NCBI GenBank assembly: GCA_023391285.1
Contig: JAEWBF010000060.1
Location: 8,069 to 72,068 of the forward strand
From: Verrucomicrobiota bacterium
GTDB taxonomy: Bacteria; Verrucomicrobiota; Verrucomicrobiia; Opitutales; Opitutaceae
Direction: 5' to 3'
Length of the DNA stretch: 64,000 nucleotides
Shown here: positions 43,874 to 52,222 of the stretch, piece by piece
Layout: each line of letters begins with the position of its first letter
Position numbering within the stretch: position 1 is the stretch's first letter
Made by a program: the position numbers and the translations under genes
Notes under the pieces: model-generated
Seen by the model: the letters and a program-made list of their open reading frames with translations, nothing else
Told to the model about the DNA's origin: nothing
Database searches by the model: none

Positions 43874-43877
43874 GTCC

Positions 43878-43909
43878 CCTTCGCGTCTCTTCGCGTCCCT
43901 TCGCGGTTC
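43878..43909. repeat. Decanucleotide word array
   Basis: CCCTTCGCGT, CTCTTCGCGT, CCCTTCGCGG, TT: a ten-base period ending in CGGTT. It has the same build as the CATTCGTGTC arrays at 45080, 48069 and 56552. Confidence 0.65.
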
Positions 43910-44009
43910 ACCTCCTCTGCTCATCCGCCGCAAATCTATCTCCGCCGCTGTTCCGGTCTCACGCCGCTGCTCCGTTGACCCGCTCCTCCCCACCGAGTTT
44001 GTCCACTCC

Positions 44010-44441
44010 ATGCCCTCCATCGCTCTCGCCCAAACCGACGCCGAAATCGCCGCCTGCTTCCCCGTCATGGCGCAACTCCGCCCCCACCTCGTTTCGGCCG
44101 ATTTCGTTGCCCGCGTCCGCCGCATGCAGAAGGAAGGCTTCCATCTCGCGTATCATTCGGACCAAGACGGCACCGTCCGCTGCGTCGCCGGCTACCGTAT
44201 CATGGACCTGCTCTTTTCCGGCCTCACGCTCTACGTCGACGACCTCATCACCGACGCCTCCGCCCGCTCTCAAGGTTTCGGCGATCGCATGCTCGACTGG
44301 CTCGTCGCCCGCGCCCGCGAAACCGGGTGCACCGAATTCTCCCTCGACTCCGGCACCCACCGCGTCGACGCCCATCGCTTCTATTTCCGGAAGCGCCTGA
44401 AAATCTCCGCATTTCATTTCTCCCTTCCGCTCTCCACCTGA
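44010..44441 (+). CDS. GNAT-family N-acetyltransferase
   Basis: 143 residues from MPSIALAQTDAEIAACFPVM; the open frame upstream of this is non-coding. Acetyl-CoA-binding region LYVDDLITDASARSQGFGDR followed by MLDWLVARARETGC, and a C-terminal HRVDAHRFYFRKRLKIS. The substrate is unknown. It stands alone after the PEP-CTERM terminator. Confidence 0.85.
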   Translation: MPSIALAQTDAEIAACFPVMAQLRPHLVSADFVARVRRMQKEGFHLAYHSDQDGTVRCVAGYRIMDLLFSGLTLYVDDLITDASARSQGFGDRMLDWLVARARETGCTEFSLDSGTHRVDAHRFYFRKRLKISAFHFSLPLST

Positions 44442-44520
44442 GCGCGCTTCGCCGCTCTACGCCGGCGCGGTCCGCTTGCGCCCCGGGCAACCACCCGCAC
44501 GTTTCGCCGTCTAAATTCCC

Positions 44521-44979
44521 ATGAAACGTTTCCCCTTCCTCGTCTTCTTTCTCGCGCTCGCCGCTCTGTTCACCGGCTGCAGCACGTTCGAGCGCCGCGC
44601 CGAGGAAAAAGCCGCCACGTTCGAAACCCTCTCCCCCGAAGAACGCGAGAAGCTCAAACGCGGCGTCATCGAACTCGGCAACACGCCCGACATGGTTTAC
44701 ATCGCGCTCGGCCGCCCGGATCAGACGCGCGAAACCGAAACCGCCGACAAAGGCCGCGAAACCGTCTGGATCTACAATCGCTACCACCAGGAATACGAGG
44801 GCAACATCCACACCGGCTATCGCCGCGTCCTCCTCTACGATCCGCACCGCAAACGCTACGTCGTCTTCTACGATCCGGTTTACACCGACGTCTACAGCGA
44901 GCACCAGGAGGAGCACATCCGCATCGTCTTCCGCGACGGCAAAGTCGCCATGGTCGAACAACCCAAATCCCGCGCCTAA
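44521..44979 (+). CDS. Lipoprotein with a BamE/SmpA-like domain
   Basis: 152 residues. Signal peptide with lipobox LFTGC at residue 20. The domain LSPEEREKLKRGVIELGNTP followed by DMVYIALGRPDQTRE and ETVWIYNRY resembles the SmpA/OmlA (BamE) fold, in which a short helix pair precedes a sheet. The last 40 residues are basic and aromatic. Role in outer-membrane assembly is possible but unproven; small BamE-like lipoproteins are common and varied. Confidence 0.7.
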   Translation: MKRFPFLVFFLALAALFTGCSTFERRAEEKAATFETLSPEEREKLKRGVIELGNTPDMVYIALGRPDQTRETETADKGRETVWIYNRYHQEYEGNIHTGYRRVLLYDPHRKRYVVFYDPVYTDVYSEHQEEHIRIVFRDGKVAMVEQPKSRA

Positions 44980-45002
44980 CCCGCGCACAATCCTCAACGC
45001 CC

Positions 45003-45028
45003 ATGGAGGCGCGGTGCCCTCACCGCGC
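45003..45028 (+). repeat. REP-like palindrome, GGAG head (GCGCGGTG family)
   Basis: ATGGAG followed by GCGCGGTG-CCCT-CACCGCGC, perfect arms, in the gap between the lipoprotein and the convergent dioxygenase gene. Confidence 0.8.
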
Positions 45029-45079
45029 TTTCTTTTTTCTACGCCATCTTACCCGCGCCCATGCCTCGGGCCCTGCGGT

Positions 45080-45101
45080 CATTCGTGTCCATTCGTGGTT
45101 C
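45080..45101. repeat. Decanucleotide word array (CATTCGTGTC type)
   Basis: CATTCGTGTC, CATTCGTGGT, T. Related arrays: 48069-48092 and 56552-56584. Confidence 0.7.
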
Positions 45102-45137
45102 GCCCCCCTTCCGCATCGTCAGACCAGCCCCGCGAAC

Positions 45138-46097
45138 TTAAATCCCGCGCCCTTCCTTAAACCCGCACGCTTCGTAGTGCGCCCAGCCCGACGCAAACGC
45201 TCCCGCGTCCACCGCTCCCTTCACGTCCGGATAACGCGCCAGATACTGCGCCTCCGGAAATTCCCGCCCCGCCGCAAACACCTCCGGCGCCACCAACACC
45301 GCCTGCGGCAATCGCCGCAGCCAATACCCGCTGTTCCTCGCCACCAAATCGCTGCCCATCGCCCGCGCATCCGCCTCCCCATAATAATGGCACACCAGCG
45401 AGGTCCGCGTGCGCCGCAAATCGCGAATCGGACTTCCCGAATGCACCAGGTCCGAATGCCAGATAAACACATCCCCTTTCTTCGCCAAAAACACCTTCTC
45501 CTCGATCCCGCGCGCCCGCATCTGCTCTTGGATGTAGTCCAGCCACGCCGGCATCTCGCCCCGAATCGCATGATGCGATCCATCGCTAAACCGATACAGC
45601 GGCACGCGATGACTTCCCGGAAAATACGTCAGCGGTCCCGCGTCCGGATGCACGTCTTCGAGCGCCGTCCACGTCGCAGCCAACGCACCCGGCGTCCGCG
45701 GCGTCATGAACAACGAATCGATGTGCACGTGATCCGTGCTCCCCTTCCGGAAATTCAAGCTGTTGCACAACACCGGCGCCTCCCCCAACAGCTCCGCCAA
45801 CAAACCCGACAGCGGCGCATCCAGCGCGATCTCCCGCACCACGTCGCTCATCAGATACAGGTCGTTGAACTTGAACCGCAACGTATCGCGATAAGGCGTG
45901 TCCGCCCACCACGCGCGCTGCCCCGTCACTCGGCTGTCCACCACCACCTCGAGCGGCCGCTCCGCCAGCAATCGCTCCACTTCCGCGCACAACGCCTCCA
46001 CTCGCTCCGACGAAAAATACCCCTCCAACACCACGAACCCATCGCGCTGAAACTGCTCTCGATAGTTCGCCCGCTGCCGTTCGTCGAAGTTCGCCAT
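45138..46097 (-). CDS. Phytanoyl-CoA dioxygenase (PhyH)-like Fe(II)/2-oxoglutarate oxygenase
   Basis: 319 residues from the ATG MANFDERQRANYREQF; a GTG at 46145 is the alternative. Jelly-roll oxygenase with the metal motif HVHIDSLF (His-x-Asp), a distal His in IWHSDLVHSGSPIRD, and the 2-oxoglutarate Arg in RRTRTSLVCHYY. The last 40 residues (QYLARYPDVKGAVDAGAF followed by GWAHYEACGFKEGR) match a short repeat I know from bacterial glycosyltransferases and other surface-biosynthesis proteins, where its function is unclear. Substrate unknown; a sugar- or lipid-modifying role in the envelope is possible. Confidence 0.87.
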   Translation of the reverse strand: MANFDERQRANYREQFQRDGFVVLEGYFSSERVEALCAEVERLLAERPLEVVVDSRVTGQRAWWADTPYRDTLRFKFNDLYLMSDVVREIALDAPLSGLLAELLGEAPVLCNSLNFRKGSTDHVHIDSLFMTPRTPGALAATWTALEDVHPDAGPLTYFPGSHRVPLYRFSDGSHHAIRGEMPAWLDYIQEQMRARGIEEKVFLAKKGDVFIWHSDLVHSGSPIRDLRRTRTSLVCHYYGEADARAMGSDLVARNSGYWLRRLPQAVLVAPEVFAAGREFPEAQYLARYPDVKGAVDAGAFASGWAHYEACGFKEGRGI

Positions 46098-46290
46098 GCG
46101 CTCGAAAAACAACAGCCGCTCTCCCGCCTCAAGCCGCAACTGCACCGGCGCGCTCCATCACTTGACCCCGCGCACCTTCGTTCGCCCGCTGCGCACGCTC
46201 GTTTGATTTTCCGGTAAACTTCCGACTCCACGCTTGCCAACAATTTTGAGCCGCTCCCCACTTTGGGCGAGCATCTCCAACCGCGTCAGC

Positions 46291-46764
46291 ATGCCCGGCC
46301 GTCTCTCTCAACTTCTCGATCCCACCCGCATCTTGCTGCAGGTGAAAAACACCAAGCGCACCTCCGCTCTCAACGAAGTTGCCCAGCTGCTTTCCACGCA
46401 CCCGGCGGTCCTGAATTTCGAGGGTTTCTACAACGAGCTCCTCGCGCGCGACCGGCTCGACACCACCAGCCTCGGCCACGGTTTCGCCGTCCCTCACGCC
46501 CGCACCGATCATGTGCGCGAAATCGTCGTCGCCGTCGGCCGCAGCGAAGCCGGCGTCCCCTTCGACTCCGGCGAAAACGTGCGCATGATGTTCATGCTCG
46601 GCACCCCGAAATCCCGCCCCGGCGATTACCTTCAAGTCCTCTCGATTCTCTGCCGTCTGCTGAAGGATCCCGCCAACCGCCAGGCCTTCCTCGCCGCCTC
46701 CACCGTCGAGGACTTCATCCGCGCCGTCACCGAAGCCGAAGCCAAACTCCTCGCGCCCGCGTAA
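46291..46764 (+). CDS. PTS EIIA (fructose/PtsN-type) protein
   Basis: 157 residues from MPGRLSQLLDPTRILLQVKN. EIIA fold with the phosphorylated His in LGHGFAVPHARTD, and FMLGTPKSRPGDYLQVLSIL, typical of the fructose-specific/PtsN group. No EIIB or EIIC domain and no sugar genes are near, so a regulatory (PtsN-like) role is more likely than transport. Upstream in-frame start at 46234 is TTG and poor. Confidence 0.88.
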   Translation: MPGRLSQLLDPTRILLQVKNTKRTSALNEVAQLLSTHPAVLNFEGFYNELLARDRLDTTSLGHGFAVPHARTDHVREIVVAVGRSEAGVPFDSGENVRMMFMLGTPKSRPGDYLQVLSILCRLLKDPANRQAFLAASTVEDFIRAVTEAEAKLLAPA

Positions 46765-46791
46765 CCGCCGCGCCGTCCGCCCGCCTTGCTC

Positions 46792-46817
46792 ATGGAGGCG
46801 CGGTGCCTCCACCGCGC
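46792..46817 (+). repeat. REP-like palindrome, GGAG head (GCGCGGTG family)
   Basis: ATGGAG followed by GCGCGGTG-CCTC-CACCGCGC, perfect arms, between the EIIA and CorA genes. Its ATG opens a short frame into corA but is unlikely to be the corA start. Confidence 0.8.
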
Positions 46818-46848
46818 TCGTTTCCGCGCCACTCCTCCGCTTCAACCC

Positions 46849-47814
46849 ATGATCCGCTCTTTCGTCTTCAGTGAAGGCAAACTCGTGGGCCGCGACCTCG
46901 AGATCGAAGCGCTTCGCCTCGTCGGCGCCGACAAAGGCCTCGTCCTCTGGGTCGATCTCGACAACCCCACCGACGAGGAAATCAAAGCCGTCCTCGAAGG
47001 CGTCTTCCAGTTCCACCCGCTCGCCATCGAAGACTGCGTCACGCCCAGCTCGCTCCCCAAGATCGAAGACTACGAAACGCATCTCTTCATCGTCACGCAC
47101 GCCGTCGAATTCACCCGTTCCGACAAATTCACGTCCACCGAACTCGACCTGTTTCTGGGCAAGGAATACCTCGTCACGTTCCATCGCGAACCGCTCAAAT
47201 CCGTCCAGTCCACCATCGACCGCGTCGTCAAAAGCACCGGCATCGTCGCGCGCGGGCCCGACCGCCTCGCTCACACCGTCCTCGATTTCCTCGTCGACAA
47301 CTACCAGCCGGTGATGGCCGAGCTCGGCGCCGAGCTCGAAGAAATCGAAGAAACCGTCCTCGCGAAAACCTCCGGCCCGAAATTCGTGAACGAAATCCTG
47401 CAGGTCCGCAGCGATTTCTCCCGCCTCCGGAGCATCGTCCGCCCGCAACGCGATCTCATCGACCGTATCGCGCGCGGCGATACGAAGCTCATTCGCCCGC
47501 TCATGCTGCCGTATTTTCGCGACCTGCGCGACAACCTCGCGCGGCTCGAAGACACCGCGATGAGCCATCACGAGCGCCTCCTGATGGCCTTCGACATCTA
47601 TCTCAACAAAGCGGGCTTCGAAGCCAACGAGGGCATCAAATTCCTCACCGCCATCACCGCCGTCACCATCCCCATCATGGTGATCGGCACCTGGTATGGC
47701 ATGAATTTTCAAAACATGCCCGAGCTCGACCACGGCTACTGGTTCGCCCTCGGCTCCACCGCCGTCACCACGCTCCTCATGGTGATTTACCTGAAAAAGA
47801 AAAAGTGGTTCTAG
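46849..47814 (+). CDS. corA: CorA-family magnesium/divalent metal channel
   Basis: 321 residues from MIRSFVFSEGKLVGRDLEIE. Large cytoplasmic N-terminal domain (LVLWVDLDNPTDEEI; FHPLAIEDCVTPSSLPKIED), a long stalk helix, then two C-terminal membrane helices with the signature YGMNFQNMPEL (GMN) between them and a Lys-rich end (LKKKKWF). It forms pentameric Mg/Co/Ni channels. The REP-like element precedes it and could act on its mRNA. Confidence 0.92.
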   Translation: MIRSFVFSEGKLVGRDLEIEALRLVGADKGLVLWVDLDNPTDEEIKAVLEGVFQFHPLAIEDCVTPSSLPKIEDYETHLFIVTHAVEFTRSDKFTSTELDLFLGKEYLVTFHREPLKSVQSTIDRVVKSTGIVARGPDRLAHTVLDFLVDNYQPVMAELGAELEEIEETVLAKTSGPKFVNEILQVRSDFSRLRSIVRPQRDLIDRIARGDTKLIRPLMLPYFRDLRDNLARLEDTAMSHHERLLMAFDIYLNKAGFEANEGIKFLTAITAVTIPIMVIGTWYGMNFQNMPELDHGYWFALGSTAVTTLLMVIYLKKKKWF

Positions 47815-47874
47815 CCCCGCCGACGAGCTGCGACCTCAGCGTGCCACACCCGCTTTGTCCGCCCCACACGCTGT

Positions 47875-47925
47875 TGTCATTCTGAGCGAAGCGAAGTCCA
47901 GCCGAAGGCTGGGTTCGACATCCAG
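47875..47925 (+). repeat. Interspersed repeat (TCATTCTGAGCGAAGCGAAG type)
   Basis: TTGTCATTCTGAGCGAAGCG, then a short palindrome CCAGCC-GAA-GGCTGG. I recall closely similar 'CATTCTGAGCGAAGCGAAG' sequences in many unrelated bacteria. It lies in the 341-base gap between corA and the first GT-C gene; apart from this and the array at 48069, I see nothing in that gap. Confidence 0.6.
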
Positions 47926-48068
47926 TGAACGCTCCGTCGTATCTGCCAACACTGTAGCTCTCGATGGATTCTCCGCTGCACTCACAACAACGATCGGTTC
48001 ATAACGTTATCTGTGCGGCACCGCACCACGCCCCATCCCGGCCCGCACGTCTCTCGCAACACTCGCAT

Positions 48069-48092
48069 GCATTCGTGTGCATTCGTGGTTGA
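48069..48092. repeat. Decanucleotide word array (CATTCGTGTC type)
   Basis: GCATTCGTGT, GCATTCGTGG, TTGA, matching the arrays at 45080 and 56552. Confidence 0.7.
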
Positions 48093-48155
48093 ACTAAATC
48101 GCTCGCGTTCGCTCCTCCATCTCCCTCCTTCAGCCGCTTTCCCGCTTCAACCGCC

Positions 48156-49871
48156 TTGCTCCAACTCCTTACCCAGTTCCTCCTCTGGCTCGATCGCAGT
48201 CCGGCACACTTTTGGTCCTTCGTTGCCGTCGCGAGTTTTCTCCTGCTCGCCTCCGCCCTCGTCGCCTTCTTTTACCCCGCGAGCGCCCGCCGTTGGAACC
48301 ACCCGCTCGTCTTCGGCGCACTCCTGGGCCTCGCCATTTTCGCTTTCCGCTGGCCGCTCCTCTTCGACAACCGCGAACTCAACAACCCCGACGAGAGCCA
48401 GATGCTCGCCGGCGCGATCGCGCTCCAACACGATCCGGTCTTCTGGCGTTCCGTTGACGGCAACACCACCGGCCCACTCGACCAATGGCCGCTCGCCGCC
48501 CTCGGTGCATTCGGCGTTCGCCTCGACTACACCAACGCCCGCCTGCTCGCCCTCGCGCTCGCCAGCGCCACACTGGTCTTCACTTGGCTCGCCCTCCGCG
48601 TCCGCTTCGACGACGGCCTCGCCCGCATCCTGATACTCCCGCCCGCCGCGCTCCAAATCGTCACGCCTTTCTGGGATTTCATCCAATACTCGAGCGAACA
48701 CGTTCCCGTTGCACTGCTCGCCGCCGCCGCCTGGTTGATCCTTGCCGAGCTGTATCCAAAAATTCGGCACGACCGTCCCGGCCGCTGGCTGCTCGCCGGC
48801 GTCCTGCTCGGCGCCGTCCCGTTCGCCAAACTCCAAGGCGCGCCCGCTGGTCTCTGGCTGGCCGTCGCGCTCGTTTTTCTCCTCTTCGACACCACTCGCC
48901 CGCTGCGCACCCGCCTTCGTTCCGTCACGTTCCTCTGCGCCGGCGCGCTCCTGATCCCCGTCGCGATCTTCGCGATGGTCCTGTGGCATGGCCAATGGCC
49001 CGACTTCTGGTCCGCCTATATCGTCAACAACTACGCCTACGGCCAGCGCTTCGCCGGCGGCTGGTCCCATTACGTCGACGGTTTCCTCGCCCTCGTCCGC
49101 AACGCCACCGGCTTCGAACTCTATTTCTTTCCGTTGCTCGGCGCCCTCGCCGCCGCTCTTCCATGGCGCGTCCACCGCTGGTCGCACGCCGAGTCCCGCT
49201 ACAACCTGATTTGCTTCGGGCTTCTTGCCATCGCCGCCTGGTCGGTTGCCGCGCCCGGCCGAAACTACACGCACTATCTTCAGTTCATCATCGCGCCACT
49301 CGCACTCGCCGCCGGAGCTCTCGTGGGCGCAATCATCCACGCGTGCCGCGCACACGCCCACTTCGTGTTCCGTCACCTCTTCGCTCCCGCACTCCTTGCG
49401 CTCTTCCTCGGCGTCACGCTCTGGCCGCAATTCAAGTTCTGCACCTACATGGAATACCCCGCGTTTGGAAACTATTCGCAAACGCGCGGCCGGCTCCCCC
49501 GCTCCCCCGAAGCCACGCTCCTCGCCACGTTCACCCGGCCCGAAGAGCCCATCGCCGCCTGGGGTTGGACACCCCGCTTCTTCGTCGAAGCCCAACGCCG
49601 CCACGCGCCCCGCGAAGCCCACTGCGCGCTCCAACTCTTTGAAGCGCCGGTGCGCGATTTCTATCGCGACCGCTACCTCGCCGACTTCCAGCGCACCCAA
49701 CCGCCTTGGTTCTTCGACACCACCGGTCCCGGCAGCTTCGCCTTCGACGACCGATCGAAGCATGGCCACGAAACCTTCCCCGAACTCGCCGCCCTCATCG
49801 CCCGCGACTACCGCCTCATCGCCGAATCGCGCTCCGCCCGCCTCTACGCGCGAGTCACGGCCGGGCCATGA
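48156..49871 (+). CDS. GT-C family membrane glycosyltransferase (copy 1)
   Basis: 571 residues from a TTG start. About 11-12 membrane spans. The first periplasmic loop has NPDESQMLAGAIALQHDPVF near residue 75, in the position of the catalytic acidic motif of ArnT/PMT-type GT-C enzymes. The soluble C-terminal part (AAWGWTPRFFVEAQRRHAPR; FAFDDRSKHGHETFPELAAL) is shared with the next gene. GT-C proteins transfer sugars from lipid-phosphate donors at the periplasmic face. It is followed 11 bases on by a paralogue; no family name is certain. Confidence 0.75.
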   Translation: MLQLLTQFLLWLDRSPAHFWSFVAVASFLLLASALVAFFYPASARRWNHPLVFGALLGLAIFAFRWPLLFDNRELNNPDESQMLAGAIALQHDPVFWRSVDGNTTGPLDQWPLAALGAFGVRLDYTNARLLALALASATLVFTWLALRVRFDDGLARILILPPAALQIVTPFWDFIQYSSEHVPVALLAAAAWLILAELYPKIRHDRPGRWLLAGVLLGAVPFAKLQGAPAGLWLAVALVFLLFDTTRPLRTRLRSVTFLCAGALLIPVAIFAMVLWHGQWPDFWSAYIVNNYAYGQRFAGGWSHYVDGFLALVRNATGFELYFFPLLGALAAALPWRVHRWSHAESRYNLICFGLLAIAAWSVAAPGRNYTHYLQFIIAPLALAAGALVGAIIHACRAHAHFVFRHLFAPALLALFLGVTLWPQFKFCTYMEYPAFGNYSQTRGRLPRSPEATLLATFTRPEEPIAAWGWTPRFFVEAQRRHAPREAHCALQLFEAPVRDFYRDRYLADFQRTQPPWFFDTTGPGSFAFDDRSKHGHETFPELAALIARDYRLIAESRSARLYARVTAGP

Positions 49872-49882
49872 TCCTCTGACCC

Positions 49883-51619
49883 ATGCCTTCTTTGACGTCG
49901 TTCCTCTACTGGCTCGACGCCCTTCCCGCCCGCTACTGGGCCGGCGTGTGGGGCACGCTAACACTCGTCTGCTTATCTGCGATCCTCGCCTGGGTAACCC
50001 CTCGCACGACACAGCGCTGGAACCACCCGGTGATCTTCGCAGCGCTTCTCTTCGTCGCACTGCTCGCGTTTCGATGGCCGCTCATATTCGACAACCGCCA
50101 GTTCGTAAATCCCGACGAAAGCCAGATCATCGCCGGCGCCATCGTTCTCCGCTCCTCCCCCGTCTTCTGGCTGAGCGTGGACGGCACCACGCACGGCCCG
50201 CTCGTGCAGTGGCCGCTCGCGGCGCTCGGCGCCCTCGGTATTCGCCTCGATTTTACCAATGCCCGTCTTTTCGCCGCCGTCCTCATGTGGTTGGCGTTGG
50301 TGTTTACCTGGCGAACCCTCGCTCCCCGCTTTGGCGACGGCCTCTCCCGCATCCTCGTTCTTCCCGTAGCCGTTCTCATCATCACCGTTCAATATTGGGA
50401 CTTCATCCAATATTCGACGGAACAGGTCCCCATCTTCCTGCTCGCCGCCGCGATCTGGCTGCTCTTCCGCTGCATCGCTCCGCCCCGACCGGCGCGCGCC
50501 TCGCAGCTCGCCATTGCCGGATTCCTTCTCGGCGCCGTCCCCTTCGCCAAACTCCAAGCTGCTCCCATCGGGCTCTTCGTCGGTGGGGCGGGGATTCTTC
50601 TGATCCTCACCGAGCGTGCCCTCGAGAGTGCCGAACTTCGCAAAATGCTCCTCTCGTTCATGGGAGGCGCACTCATTTTTCCGGCATTCATCTTTCTACA
50701 CCTCACCTTCCACCAACTCTGGCCCGAATTCTGGATCTCCTACTTCGAGCAGAATGTTCACTACAAAAATCATTTTCCGATGGAATGGTCGCAGGCGGTC
50801 CCACGGTTCCGCTCCATGGCTTCGCTCGCCGAACAGTTCTCCGAATACTTCTACCCTCTCGCCTGGATAACGCTCGGCGCCTTTGCCGCCCGTCTCGCGC
50901 TTCGCGATCGCTCGCATGTTCGCTTCTCGTGTTTTTCGATTGGCCTGCTCGGGGTGTCGTTCTACGCCGTCCTCGCGCCCAACCGGCAGTTCCTCCACTA
51001 TCTTCAGTTCGCGTTTTTTCCCCTGATCCTCGCCGCCGGATGCGCCGTCGGACCGCTGCTCCAAAACACCCATTCCCGCGGTCCGCGCCTCACGGGCTTT
51101 CGCGTGCAGCTCATCACTAGCCTACTCGCTGCCGTCTTCGTGCTCGGAAGCACCTACCAGTCATTCCGCTGGGTGGAGGGAATGGCGATGCCTCGCGAGG
51201 GAAAGTTCGTGGAACGAAGGGGGAAACTCGCTCGCGGACCGCTCGCAGGATTCATGCGGTATTTCACGCAGCCTGGTGAGCCGATAGCAATGTGGGGCTG
51301 GGAACCAAACCACTTCGTAGAAGCCGATCGCCCGCATGCCACCCGCGAAGCTCATAGCGCTCTGGAGATATTCGAATCCCCTTACCGCGACTATTTTCGT
51401 CACCGCTATCTCGAAGATATCCGCCGCTCCGATCCTCCTCTCTTCGTCGACGTCGTCGGCACCGGCAGCTTCTACTTCACCGATCGCGAACGTTACGCCC
51501 ACGAAACTTTCCCTCAACTCGCTCGGCACATCGCCACGCGCTACCGCCTCGTCGCAGAAATCGCCCACGCCCGCGTCTATCTCCGCAACGATCGCCCGTT
51601 CAACCCTCCCGCGGATTAA
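49883..51619 (+). CDS. GT-C family membrane glycosyltransferase (copy 2)
   Basis: 578 residues, colinear with the preceding gene: the same loop (NPDESQIIAGAIVLRSSPVF), the same WDFIQYSTEQVP region, the same AMWGWEPNHFVEADRPHATR and ETFPQLARHIATRYRL end. A tandem duplication that has diverged strongly, so it is old. It is less GC-rich and less codon-biased than copy 1. Two-enzyme pairs could add successive sugars or have different acceptors. Confidence 0.75.
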   Translation: MPSLTSFLYWLDALPARYWAGVWGTLTLVCLSAILAWVTPRTTQRWNHPVIFAALLFVALLAFRWPLIFDNRQFVNPDESQIIAGAIVLRSSPVFWLSVDGTTHGPLVQWPLAALGALGIRLDFTNARLFAAVLMWLALVFTWRTLAPRFGDGLSRILVLPVAVLIITVQYWDFIQYSTEQVPIFLLAAAIWLLFRCIAPPRPARASQLAIAGFLLGAVPFAKLQAAPIGLFVGGAGILLILTERALESAELRKMLLSFMGGALIFPAFIFLHLTFHQLWPEFWISYFEQNVHYKNHFPMEWSQAVPRFRSMASLAEQFSEYFYPLAWITLGAFAARLALRDRSHVRFSCFSIGLLGVSFYAVLAPNRQFLHYLQFAFFPLILAAGCAVGPLLQNTHSRGPRLTGFRVQLITSLLAAVFVLGSTYQSFRWVEGMAMPREGKFVERRGKLARGPLAGFMRYFTQPGEPIAMWGWEPNHFVEADRPHATREAHSALEIFESPYRDYFRHRYLEDIRRSDPPLFVDVVGTGSFYFTDRERYAHETFPQLARHIATRYRLVAEIAHARVYLRNDRPFNPPAD

Positions 51620-51699
51620 CCCGCGCGAAGCCAGCGCGTCCGTTTCCCTCTTGCCAATTTCCGGCACTCTTCGTCCTGTCTCGCCGGGCCAGCTCAACC

Positions 51700-52086
51700 A
51701 TGGACGACACTCCTGTTTCCACCCCCGCACCCTACGAGGGCTTGGCCGTCCGCTCCAACGACCTCTTCCCGCTCGCCTGCCCGCGTTGCCAGCGGCGCTT
51801 CACGCAGATCCACGATTTCATTTCACGGACCACCCCGATATTCCAATCGTCGGGACTCCTCGAACGCGAAGACCCCGACACCGGCACGTTCGTCCTCCTC
51901 CTGCGCAATTGCCTTTGCGGCACCTCGCTCGCCCTTCGCTGCCAGGACCGCCGCAACCGCACCGAGCGCGGAAAACTTCGCCGCGATCGCTTCGGCACCC
52001 TCGTCAATCTCCTCGTCGAAACCGGTATCGAATCCGAACGCGCCCAGCTCGAAGTCCGTCGCCTGCTGCATTCCGCCAAGATCTAA
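51700..52086 (+). CDS. Hypothetical zinc-ribbon-like protein
   Basis: 128 residues, no signal peptide. Cys27 and Cys30 (LACPRCQRRF) and Cys71, Cys73 and Cys81 (NCLCGTSLALRCQDRR) look like a zinc site. The C-terminal 45 residues are a basic helix-rich segment (RTERGKLRRDRFGTLVNLLV). I do not recognise the family. A TTGCCA/TCCTGT pair at 51651-51679 could be its promoter. Confidence 0.6.
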   Translation: MDDTPVSTPAPYEGLAVRSNDLFPLACPRCQRRFTQIHDFISRTTPIFQSSGLLEREDPDTGTFVLLLRNCLCGTSLALRCQDRRNRTERGKLRRDRFGTLVNLLVETGIESERAQLEVRRLLHSAKI

Positions 52087-52222
52087 ACTCGCGACGAAGC
52101 AGCCGCCGCACCGCGCTTCACCACAGCGCTCGCCACGACCGATTGTTGGCGGTCATCCCGCCGCGCTGCGAACCACGCCCGGAAGTTGAACTCCGCGCGT
52201 TCGTGTATCGCATGAGCGCACC

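Noticed and set aside
46129..47733. Minus-strand open frame of about 534 codons opposite PTS IIA and CorA
   Set aside because: Covers two well-supported plus-strand genes and has only shadow-frame composition.
48147..50060. Minus-strand open frame of about 637 codons opposite the first GT-C gene
   Set aside because: Gly/Glu/Arg-rich shadow frame with no recognisable domain; the plus strand carries two homologous membrane proteins.
49225..51120. Plus-strand open frame of about 631 codons overlapping both GT-C genes in another frame
   Set aside because: Ser/Pro/Arg-rich translation typical of a +1 shadow; the GT-C frames have consistent membrane topology.
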